Source: Clostridia bacterium (GTDB lineage Bacteria; Bacillota; Clostridia; Christensenellales; CAG-1252). From it: a stretch of 5,314 bases of DNA. Positions 1 to 5,314 of this stretch are shown here, in pieces. Position 1 is the stretch's first letter; each line of letters opens with the position of its first letter. Position numbers and translations under genes: made by a program. The DNA lies in contig SACC01000114.1 of the NCBI GenBank assembly GCA_009928745.1, positions 1 to 5,314 on the forward strand, written 5' to 3'. The notes below the pieces were generated by a model that was given only the letters and a program-made list of their open reading frames with translations, searched no databases and was not told the origin of the DNA.

Positions 1-1547
1 GTTTTCAATGTGAGCAAACCGCCGGCGGCAAAGGCTGCATGGGTAAAATGGGTGTGTGCGGCAAACCTGATTTTGTAGCAAATCATCAGGACGAACTGCT
101 CGGCGCATTGGTTGGACTAGCAAGAGCGCGCCTTGAAAATAAGCGAACAAAAAGCTCCGATTTAGCGATGATTGAAGGACTTTTTACAACAATAACCAAC
201 GTTAATTTTGATGATGTGGCGGTTGTTAAAATGATTGAAAGGGTTAATGCAGCGAAGCAGTCACTCGGACAAAGCGGCGAAAATTACGATATGAGGTTGA
301 TTTGGCAGGATAATGAAGATATACGCTCGCTAAAAACGCTCCTGCTGCTCGGTATGAAGGGTATGGCTGCTTACGCATGCCATGCGGATGCGCTTGGATA
401 TCATGATAATAGCGTAATGGAGTTCTTTTATAAGGGAATGCTGGCAATAGGCAGTGAACTGGGCGCTGATGTGCTGTTACCTATGGTTATGGAGCTTGGG
501 ATGGTTAACCTAAAATGTATTGAGCTGCTTGATAAAGCGAATACCGAAACATACGGTACCCCTGTACCTACTGTTGTACCTTTGACAATAGAGAAAGGAC
601 CGTTCATTATTATTACCGGGCATGATTTGTTAGATTTGCAAGCTTTGCTTGAACAAACAAAAGATAAAGGGATCAATATTTATACGCATGGCGAAATGCT
701 GCCTGCGCACGGTTATCCGCTGCTCAAAAAGTATGCCCACCTAAAGGGAAACTTTGGCACCGCTTGGCAAAATCAGCAAAGGGAATTCGCAGCTGTACCA
801 GCGCCCATTCTGTTCACTACCAATTGTATAATGCCCGTTAAAGAAAGTTATAAAGACAGAGTGTTTACAACCGGAGTGGTCGCATATCCCGAAATGATGC
901 ATATAGGCGAGGACAGAGACTTTGGCAAGATTATTGAAAAGGCTTTAGAGCTAGGCGGTTACCCCGAAGATACGCTCATAACCGGCATCAATGGAGGGGC
1001 AGAGGTAACTACAGGATTCGGTCACGGCGCAGTGCTTTCGTCTGCTGATAAGATAGTGAATGCGGTTAAGAACGGTAAGATCAAACATTTTTTCCTTGTA
1101 GGAGGTTGTGACGGAGCGCGTCCGGGAAGAAATTATTATACCGATTTTGTAAAAAAATCGCCCCAAGATACGATTATTCTAACGCTTGCCTGTGGTAAAT
1201 ACAGATTCAATGATTTAAACTTAGGAGCAATAGACGGGCTGCCGCGCATACTTGATATGGGTCAGTGCAATGATTCTTATGGCGCGATTAAGTTAGCGCT
1301 TGCGTTATCCGAGGCTTTCAAATGCAGTGTTAACGAGCTCCCGTTGACGCTTATGCTGTCTTGGTACGAGCAAAAGGCGGTATGCGTACTGCTGACTTTA
1401 CTTGCGCTAGGTATAAAGAATATATATCTTGGACCGACGTTACCTGCTTTTATATCCGCAAGTATACTGAAATATCTAGTAGACAACTTTAATGTAATGC
1501 CAATATCCAGTCCGGATGTGGATATGGTAAAAATATTAAAACAATAA
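1..1547 (+). CDS. hcp: Hydroxylamine reductase / hybrid cluster protein (Hcp, prismane protein), 5' end cut by window edge
   Basis: Hcp is a cytoplasmic iron-sulfur enzyme that reduces hydroxylamine in vitro and is linked to nitric oxide and nitrosative stress defence. The frame is open from base 3 and reads FQCEQTAGGKGC before the ATG at 39, so that ATG is internal. Bases 1-2 (gt) fit the end of a TGT Cys codon, which would give the family's CxxC start, so only about two codons are missing and the full protein would be near 517 residues. N-terminal cluster cysteines have codons at 9, 36 and 57, plus the presumed one at the edge. Counting the ATG at 39 as residue 1, the eight hybrid-cluster ligands are all present with near-canonical spacing: His195, Glu219, Cys263, Cys357 (the persulfide position), Cys385, Cys410, Glu444 and Lys446. 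The gene should therefore be functional. It ends in TAA and converges on the M28 gene. No hcr reductase partner lies downstream, and the promoter is outside the window. Confidence 0.97.
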   Translation, partial: FQCEQTAGGKGCMGKMGVCGKPDFVANHQDELLGALVGLARARLENKRTKSSDLAMIEGLFTTITNVNFDDVAVVKMIERVNAAKQSLGQSGENYDMRLIWQDNEDIRSLKTLLLLGMKGMAAYACHADALGYHDNSVMEFFYKGMLAIGSELGADVLLPMVMELGMVNLKCIELLDKANTETYGTPVPTVVPLTIEKGPFIIITGHDLLDLQALLEQTKDKGINIYTHGEMLPAHGYPLLKKYAHLKGNFGTAWQNQQREFAAVPAPILFTTNCIMPVKESYKDRVFTTGVVAYPEMMHIGEDRDFGKIIEKALELGGYPEDTLITGINGGAEVTTGFGHGAVLSSADKIVNAVKNGKIKHFFLVGGCDGARPGRNYYTDFVKKSPQDTIILTLACGKYRFNDLNLGAIDGLPRILDMGQCNDSYGAIKLALALSEAFKCSVNELPLTLMLSWYEQKAVCVLLTLLALGIKNIYLGPTLPAFISASILKYLVDNFNVMPISSPDVDMVKILKQ

Positions 1548-1661
1548 AAAATATGCAATAGAAGGATAGTTTCAATAGATAATTTTGCAATATAATATAA
1601 AAATATTGAGGATGTAATAAATACATAGAATCAAGCTGAATTTTAAGACAGATTTGAATTC

Positions 1662-1705
1662 CTTAAATAAAATCCCTTTCGAAGCCGAAAGGGATTTTAT
1701 TTAAG
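1662..1705. terminator. Bidirectional intrinsic terminator between hcp and the M28 peptidase gene
   Basis: Arms 1662-1681 and 1686-1705 are perfect reverse complements (20 bp) around the 4-base loop aagc. The inner part of the stem is the GC-richer CCCTTTCG/CGAAAGGG, and the outer part is an A-tract on one side and a T-tract on the other. Either strand therefore gives a stable hairpin followed by a U-rich run, as expected for a shared terminator. It lies 14 bases past the M28 stop codon and about 114 bases past the hcp stop. The bases between hcp and the hairpin (1548-1661) are AT-rich, and I see no gene there. Confidence 0.9.
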
Positions 1706-1718
1706 ATATTATTTCTAA

Positions 1719-2969
1719 TTACTTTGTGCCTTTAGGAAGGGGAGCGGGTAGACCTTCTTTGTCGTAGAGAAGGACTGTCTCAAGCGCTATGTCAAGCGAG
1801 ATTCCCAAGGTCTCGGGGTCAAGATTGTCATAGGTGTCTTTTCTTGTATGATAGTAAGGCTGTAGATCGTGATCCATTGCGCCGATACAGACGGATTTGA
1901 ATCCTGCCTGAGTGAACGCCGCCGCATCAGTTGAGCCTAATTCTACCATGCCGACTTGGAGTTCGGTACCCACATTTCTGCCTGCCTGTTTAATTAAAGC
2001 GAGCAACTGTCTGTCTGTAGCTACTGTCATATTAAGATCTCTTTCGAAAATGCTTAAATGTTCTTTTTCGCGGAGTGTCTCAAAGGGTATAATTATTGTT
2101 TCAACATCGCTCAAATCTTCTTTGTGTTTTACCGCGAACCTCTTTGCGCCTCTTAGACCGGCTTCTTCAGAGCCGCTTAGCACCACCATAAATTCGGTAT
2201 TTTGTAGTTCGATGCCTTCTTCTTTAAGCGTCTTCGCAACAGCCATTGGGACATAGCAGCCGGTGAGGTTATCGTTAGCGCCGTCTACAACCGTCTTTTC
2301 ATCGGAGAACCAGATAAGCACTATCCAGAAAGGTACGAATATGCTGCCGATTGCGCCAAGTATCAGTATAGTCTGATTGGCGGGAAGCAGAATAAATAGG
2401 GGATTGTCAATTACTATCAATCCTGCAATAGCAAGACCTAAGAAATAGAATACGCCAATAATTGAAATTAAAAATACCGCTTTGAAAGCGCCAAAGCCGA
2501 ACTTATAAAGTATAGTCCATTCCCAAGTCGCATCAGCATGACCGTTAAGAATGACTCTTCTTTTCACTTCGCCCTTAGGTTTTTTTACAGAAACTACGTT
2601 GACTGAAGTCTCTTTTTTGAAGAGAGGATCATATACTTCTTTATATAATATCAATTGTGTTATCATCGGAATGATCGCTAGCACTATGAATATCAGTGTT
2701 GCTAGACGGCTAAGCCAGAAAGAGGTGAATGCAAGCAATAAGCATGCTACCGTAATATAAATCCAGCCCATAAATGCGCCCGGATGAAGCTCAAAGTCTT
2801 CTGTCCAAACTTTGTCCATATACTTTTCGAGATCGGACGCCATATAATTCTGGGCATCTCTTTCACCCTTACTACCCGGTGGACGTTTTTCGAACGTCTT
2901 AATAATGTGAGTTATGCCGTCAGTCATGTACTTTACATTTTCTTTGTTCTTTTCACTGCTAAGTCTCAT
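1719..2969 (-). CDS. Membrane-embedded M28-family zinc metallopeptidase (aminopeptidase-like)
   Basis: This 416-residue protein carries the M28 di-zinc peptidase signature. Probable metal and catalytic residues are His144 and Asp146 (GHADA), Asp233 (GANDN), Glu268/Glu269 (GSEEAG), Glu297 at the usual Asp/Glu ligand position, and His374 (YYHTRKDT). The N-terminal PGSKGERDAQNYM segment also matches the family. Four hydrophobic segments are visible, at about 67-86, 89-108, 163-187 and 199-221. The last two lie between the first ligand pair and Asp233, so the catalytic domain is interrupted by a membrane hairpin. There is no signal peptide, and the loops carrying the ligands are rich in Lys/Arg (110-138). 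I infer that the catalytic parts face the cytoplasm. M28 members are mostly aminopeptidases or carboxypeptidases, and the substrate here is unknown. The ATG at 2969 is supported by a strong ribosome binding site. The gene is monocistronic, with its own promoter and terminator. Confidence 0.9.
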   Translation of the reverse strand: MRLSSEKNKENVKYMTDGITHIIKTFEKRPPGSKGERDAQNYMASDLEKYMDKVWTEDFELHPGAFMGWIYITVACLLLAFTSFWLSRLATLIFIVLAIIPMITQLILYKEVYDPLFKKETSVNVVSVKKPKGEVKRRVILNGHADATWEWTILYKFGFGAFKAVFLISIIGVFYFLGLAIAGLIVIDNPLFILLPANQTILILGAIGSIFVPFWIVLIWFSDEKTVVDGANDNLTGCYVPMAVAKTLKEEGIELQNTEFMVVLSGSEEAGLRGAKRFAVKHKEDLSDVETIIIPFETLREKEHLSIFERDLNMTVATDRQLLALIKQAGRNVGTELQVGMVELGSTDAAAFTQAGFKSVCIGAMDHDLQPYYHTRKDTYDNLDPETLGISLDIALETVLLYDKEGLPAPLPKGTK

Positions 2970-2975
2970 ATCGCA

Positions 2976-2981
2976 CTCCTT
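2976..2981 (-). promoter_or_regulatory. Ribosome binding site of the M28 peptidase gene
   Basis: Read on the minus strand, AAGGAG stands six bases before the ATG at 2969. This is a near-ideal Shine-Dalgarno sequence and it fixes the start codon. Confidence 0.85.
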
Positions 2982-3002
2982 TTCTTTTTTATTTATTTAT
3001 AT

Positions 3003-3031
3003 ATTTTACCATTTATTATTGATGTATTCAA
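3003..3031 (-). promoter_or_regulatory. Sigma-A-type promoter of the M28 peptidase gene
   Basis: On the minus strand, TTGAAT (3026-3031) is followed by a 17-base spacer and TAAAAT (3003-3008). A TGG directly before the -10 gives an extended -10 element. Transcription would start near 2996, giving a leader of roughly 27 bases that contains the ribosome binding site. The call is based on sequence match only. Confidence 0.75.
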
Positions 3032-3095
3032 TACTTTTTGAAAAATAAACTTGTTCACTTTATTATTTCTGTAATATTTAGCTTCTTTTATAGTA

Positions 3096-3113
3096 TTTGG
3101 CAGTGACTCCAAA
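3096..3113. repeat. Small inverted repeat in the divergent promoter region
   Basis: TTTGG (3096-3100) and CCAAA (3109-3113) are inverted around 8 bases and end 7 bases before the -35 element of the plus-strand promoter. The position would suit an operator, but 5-bp arms can easily arise by chance and no known regulator site is recognised. Confidence 0.2.
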
Positions 3114-3120
3114 GTATATA

Positions 3121-3149
3121 TTGACTGAAATTGTAATCAATGCTATAAT
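3121..3149 (+). promoter_or_regulatory. Strong sigma-A-type promoter of the interrupted membrane-protein gene
   Basis: TTGACT (3121-3126), a 17-base spacer and a perfect TATAAT (3144-3149) are present, with TGC before the -10 forming an extended -10. Transcription would start near 3156, about 25 bases before the ATG at 3181. This rules out the in-frame ATG at 3097, which lies upstream of the -35. It also indicates that the gene was, or still is, transcribed on its own. Confidence 0.82.
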
Positions 3150-3170
3150 CAATATCAAAAATACGTTTTT

Positions 3171-3176
3171 GGGGGA
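3171..3176 (+). promoter_or_regulatory. G-rich ribosome binding site of the membrane-protein gene
   Basis: GGGGGA lies four bases before the ATG at 3181. It is not a canonical AGGAGG but can pair with the anti-Shine-Dalgarno through G-U pairs. Together with the promoter position it supports 3181 as the start. Confidence 0.6.
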
Positions 3177-3180
3177 TTTT

Positions 3181-3855
3181 ATGAAAAAAGAAAAAACAGG
3201 AATCAAACAGGTAACCTACATTAAGGGCAGAACTCTCCCAATTATACTTCTTGTCTTATGTATTCTATTTGTCGGTACATATTTCGGCACATATATTGCG
3301 GGACCCGCGGACTTTTCCGTCACTGCATGAGACGCTTTAAGCGCGGCATTCAATTACCCGATAATTGAGAAGCTTGGCATTGAAACCGATTCTACATATT
3401 TTGAAACTTTTGTTGAACCCTCCGATGTTTTGACCCGTAGATGGACAGGGATAGCAGATTTGTTGGAGTTTATGTCAAGATATATGATGATACTTGCGCT
3501 GTTAATATCATTAATTAATATCGCGATGAATCTAGTCACCTTTATTAAGGCGATATTTAAGGGTAGAATCACTACAAAAATGCACACGAACAGCGGCTCG
3601 CTTATAGTCAACAGTGTACTCGGAGCATTGGCAATACCCGCCTTTCAGCCTGATGCTCCGTTACCCTTTATACAAGGAAACATTGACTTCATATTATTTA
3701 GAACGCATTATACGATGGGAATGTTCTTTGTAGGCGCTCTGTTTATCGGGATAATAATGTTTTTCCTTCCTTATATTTGGAAAGCTGTTGCAAAAGCATG
3801 CGGCAAAACACAGCTTTTAGAGACAGTAGCCATTGAGGCGAAAACAAAAAAATAA
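3181..3855 (+). pseudogene. Unrecognised multi-pass membrane protein, interrupted by an in-frame TGA at codon 50
   Basis: I do not recognise this family. From the ATG at 3181 the frame gives 49 residues: a Lys-rich N-terminus, then a hydrophobic helix at about 19-41. It then meets TGA at 3328-3330. The same frame continues without another stop for 174 codons to the TAA at 3853-3855. The continuation has hydrophobic segments at about 101-124, 139-156 and 178-200 and a Lys-rich tail, so the intact product would be about 224 residues with four likely membrane helices. The part just after the TGA (DALSAAFNYPIIEKLGIETD) still looks like coding sequence, and a TTG at 3430 is a possible but unsupported restart. 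The simplest reading is a recent nonsense mutation or a sequencing error. One base change could turn the TGA into Arg, Gly, Ser, Leu, Cys or Trp. Readthrough or selenocysteine insertion is less likely. The promoter and ribosome binding site are intact. Confidence 0.75.
3349..3369 (+). other. Hairpin just downstream of the in-frame TGA
   Basis: CAATTA (3351-3356) and TAATTG (3362-3367) pair perfectly around the loop CCCGA. An extra T-A pair and a T-G pair extend the outer end to about 8 bp. The loop begins 26 bases after the TGA, a distance compatible with bacterial selenocysteine insertion elements. However, the loop has no G in its first two positions, which the usual model requires. The stem is AT-rich and may be chance within coding sequence. 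Confidence 0.25.
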
Positions 3856-3858
3856 GAC

Positions 3859-3873
3859 GTAATAATATATTAC
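3859..3873 (+). terminator. Weak AT-rich hairpin after the membrane-protein gene
   Basis: GTAATA (3859-3864) and TATTAC (3868-3873) pair around a 3-base loop, three bases after the TAA stop, followed by the moderately T-rich TGTTCTCTT. The stem has one G-C pair at its base, so it would be a poor intrinsic terminator. It is listed as the only candidate close to the stop. Confidence 0.25.
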
Positions 3874-3908
3874 TGTTCTCTTCAAAAGATAACAAAACTA
3901 ATAAAATC

Positions 3909-3922
3909 TGTATACATATACA
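3909..3922. repeat. 14-base near-palindrome in the convergent spacer
   Basis: TGTATA and TATACA are inverted around CA, followed on the plus strand by an A/T-rich run. It lies between two convergent genes, where an operator is not expected. It may contribute weakly to termination or be chance in AT-rich DNA. Confidence 0.2.
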
Positions 3923-3954
3923 AAATTATTTTTAATATTGCAACATAGAAGAAC

Positions 3955-3972
3955 GCCGAAGGGAAAGCCGGC
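3955..3972 (-). terminator. Possible terminator of the radical SAM/DUF4130 operon
   Basis: Read on the minus strand, GCCG and CGGC pair around a 10-base loop and are followed by GTTCTTCT. The hairpin starts five bases after the TAG stop of the DUF4130 gene. The stem is GC-rich but only 4 bp, so this is a weak call based mainly on position. Confidence 0.3.
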
Positions 3973-3977
3973 AGAAA

Positions 3978-4703
3978 CTAAAATTCATTCATAAACCAGC
4001 GATATTTTTTAGGCAAAAATTGCGTTTGCAATCTTGAATTGGCGCGGTCTGATATCGCGACATTGTTGAAGTATTCTTTCCAGAGTCCGCTTATTAGGAC
4101 TTCTTTATCGCTAAGTGTTATGGTAACCTCTTCAGCAGGTAGCAGATGGCACTGCGCGCCGTCGTAGTAGGCAAGTTTTTTTCTTTTTATGTCGTGCAAA
4201 ACGAACTGCTGACAGTTAAAACGCGAGGTGAAATGGGGTAGTATCAGCTCTAAAATGTCATTGTCCGTACCAAAATAACAATAAAATATGCCGTTACTCA
4301 TCTCCTGAAATCTTAAAAATCCCTGCATACGGTGCGCTTCATGGCGCACCTTTTTTATTAAATCATTGAAAGCAATAACCTCCGTAATATGGTGCATGGA
4401 AAAAACCGCTTTGCCGTGCTTGAATAGTAGCTGCAAATATTGATAAATTTTCTGTTCTTTTGCAGGGTCGCAGGATAAATACGCGTCGCTTATCTCTTTA
4501 TACGCCGCATAACCAGCCTTCTCCGTTATTCCCTTGCGCACCTTGCGCGCCTTTACCAAGTCGGCAGATATCTCGATAACATTGTCAAGTAAGGAGATAA
4601 TTGCGCAGTTCGAGGTGATTAAATCGGGAGACGATTCGTAATAGGCGTAATAAACGGCGCTCAAAAAAGCTGCCAGATTGCTCTCAACTAACAATATTTT
4701 CAT
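3978..4703 (-). CDS. DUF4130-domain putative DNA metabolism protein, partner of the radical SAM protein
   Basis: This 241-residue soluble protein resembles the TIGR03915-type family ("probable DNA metabolism protein", DUF4130), which is usually encoded next to a radical SAM DNA modification/repair protein, as it is here. The match is by remembered family pattern: an N-terminal stretch with a FLSAVYYAYYE core (about 13-23), a central VRHEAHRMQGFLRF block (119-132), then HF..RF (157-162), an FVLHDIKR-YYDG region (167-182), and a C-terminal LWKEYF...R.N...Q...P.KY block (207-234). No catalytic residues are established for this domain, and no uracil-DNA-glycosylase domain is fused to it, although one is attached in some relatives. 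The ATG at 4703 overlaps the TGA of the upstream gene by one base (TGATG), with GGTGA about eight bases earlier, so translation is probably coupled. It ends in TAG. The biochemical role is unknown; a DNA repair role is inferred from the partner. Confidence 0.85.
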   Translation of the reverse strand: MKILLVESNLAAFLSAVYYAYYESSPDLITSNCAIISLLDNVIEISADLVKARKVRKGITEKAGYAAYKEISDAYLSCDPAKEQKIYQYLQLLFKHGKAVFSMHHITEVIAFNDLIKKVRHEAHRMQGFLRFQEMSNGIFYCYFGTDNDILELILPHFTSRFNCQQFVLHDIKRKKLAYYDGAQCHLLPAEEVTITLSDKEVLISGLWKEYFNNVAISDRANSRLQTQFLPKKYRWFMNEF

Positions 4704-5314
4704 CAGAATTCACCAGTATTGGCGTTATGCGCGTCAAAAAGTGTCATTTGTTCATATCTGATATTGTTGCCAATGAGCGCTTGATTGCCGCTAAGCAGGC
4801 GGCGGATAAGCGTGGGATTTTCCGAACTACCCAAGAATTTGCCGTTAACTTTTAGGAAATATTGCGCTCTTTTGGTAACTACGCGCATCTTAGTCAGCAT
4901 ATCTGAAGTAAGCCGCTGATGGCGGCGCGCTTCTACTATTCGATATGCGTTTTTTACACCTATTCCGGGTACTCTTAGCAGCGTTTCGTAACTCGCGGTA
5001 TTGACCTCAACGGGGAAATGCTGATAATTGTTGAGCGCCCAATCGCTTTTGACGTCAATATCTAACGCCAGATTGTAATTGGCGGGGAGTATTTCGTTAG
5101 CCGAAAAGCCGTAAAAGCGTAGCAACCAGTCCGCCTCGTATAAGCGGTGTTCGCGCCGCAAATCAACGCGGATGGCAGGCAGCAGCGAATGCTGATTCAC
5201 AGGCACATACGCCGAATAATATACGCGTTTCATTTGGTAGTTATTATATAAAGCCTCGCTAAGCCTAACAATTTGAGCATCGCTCTCACCCGAGGCGCCA
5301 ATAATCATCTGGGT
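4703..5314 (-). CDS. Putative DNA modification/repair radical SAM protein, C-terminal half (N-terminus beyond the window)
   Basis: The frame is open to the right edge (ACC CAG before the ATG at 5308), so that ATG is internal and reads TQMIIGASGESD, a typical mid-protein segment of the TIGR03916-like family. Numbering from that Met, the visible 201 residues hold the GASGESD motif, the KRVYYSAYVPVN block (27-38), a WLLRFYGF segment (61-68), DVKSDWAL (85-92), and a helix-hairpin-helix at about 99-129 with the hairpin VPGIG (113-117) between two helices. That motif binds DNA backbone non-specifically. The CxxxCxxC cluster site that defines radical SAM enzymes would lie upstream and cannot be seen here. 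Family members are about 400 residues, so roughly half is present. The stop is TGA, overlapping the ATG of the DUF4130 gene by one base. The function is assigned in databases only as putative DNA modification or repair, and the substrate is unknown. Confidence 0.88.
   Translation of the reverse strand, partial: TQMIIGASGESDAQIVRLSEALYNNYQMKRVYYSAYVPVNQHSLLPAIRVDLRREHRLYEADWLLRFYGFSANEILPANYNLALDIDVKSDWALNNYQHFPVEVNTASYETLLRVPGIGVKNAYRIVEARRHQRLTSDMLTKMRVVTKRAQYFLKVNGKFLGSSENPTLIRRLLSGNQALIGNNIRYEQMTLFDAHNANTGEF

Noticed and set aside
244..676. Open frames on the strand opposite hcp
   Set aside because: They lie wholly inside a well-conserved coding region, lack ribosome binding sites, and encode nothing recognisable.
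1568..1625. Possible promoter (TATAAT at 1591-1596) and mini-ORF in the hcp downstream spacer
   Set aside because: No acceptable -35 sits at 17-18 bases, the ATG at 1612 is followed at once by TAA, and nothing but the terminator lies downstream. AT-rich DNA gives such matches by chance.
1912..3041. Plus-strand open frames opposite the M28 peptidase gene
   Set aside because: They are antisense to a clear gene with intact catalytic motifs and are low-complexity mirror sequences with no initiation signals.
3097..3180. N-terminal extension of the membrane protein starting at the ATG at 3097
   Set aside because: The in-frame ATG lies upstream of a strong promoter at 3121-3149, and a ribosome binding site plus a typical Lys-rich membrane-protein N-terminus mark the ATG at 3181.
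3430..3855. Independent downstream gene starting at the TTG at 3430
   Set aside because: The frame is open and protein-like back to the TGA at 3328, and there is no convincing ribosome binding site before 3430. It is better read as the second part of the same gene.
1..5314. tRNA, rRNA, CRISPR array, riboswitch, insertion sequence or att site
   Set aside because: No cloverleaf, no spaced direct repeats, no long structured leader and no transposase or terminal repeats were seen. The only long inverted repeat is the terminator at 1662-1705.

Overview
The window looks like an accessory-free stretch of chromosome from an anaerobic, low-to-moderate-GC bacterium, most likely a Firmicute of the Clostridia type. 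This is inferred from the short four-cysteine N-terminus of the hybrid cluster protein, the AT-rich spacers, the strong Shine-Dalgarno sequences, the sigma-A-like promoters, and a radical SAM/DUF4130 gene pair that is common in that group. No mobile element, CRISPR array, rRNA or tRNA was seen.

Layout from left to right. (1) Positions 1-1547, plus strand: hydroxylamine reductase/hybrid cluster protein (hcp), missing only about its first two or three codons at the window edge. (2) Positions 1662-1705: a perfect 20-bp inverted repeat with a 4-base loop, serving as a bidirectional terminator between convergent genes. (3) Positions 1719-2969, minus strand: a membrane-embedded M28-family metallopeptidase whose catalytic domain is split by membrane helices. 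(4) Positions 2970-3180: a divergent intergenic region with one well-formed promoter for each direction. (5) Positions 3181-3855, plus strand: an unrecognised multi-pass membrane protein with an in-frame TGA at codon 50, after which the same frame stays open for 174 codons. (6) Positions 3856-3977: a short convergent spacer with only weak hairpins. (7) Positions 3978-5314, minus strand: two translationally coupled genes, the 3' part of a radical SAM protein with a helix-hairpin-helix DNA-binding motif, then its usual partner, a DUF4130 protein. Both are annotated in databases as putative DNA modification/repair proteins.

The genes do not form one pathway. Hcp handles nitrosative or oxygen-related stress, and the radical SAM/DUF4130 pair probably acts on DNA. 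The M28 peptidase and the membrane protein are divergently transcribed single genes with no visible link. The two points most worth following up are the in-frame TGA in the membrane protein and the M28 domain interrupted by transmembrane hairpins.
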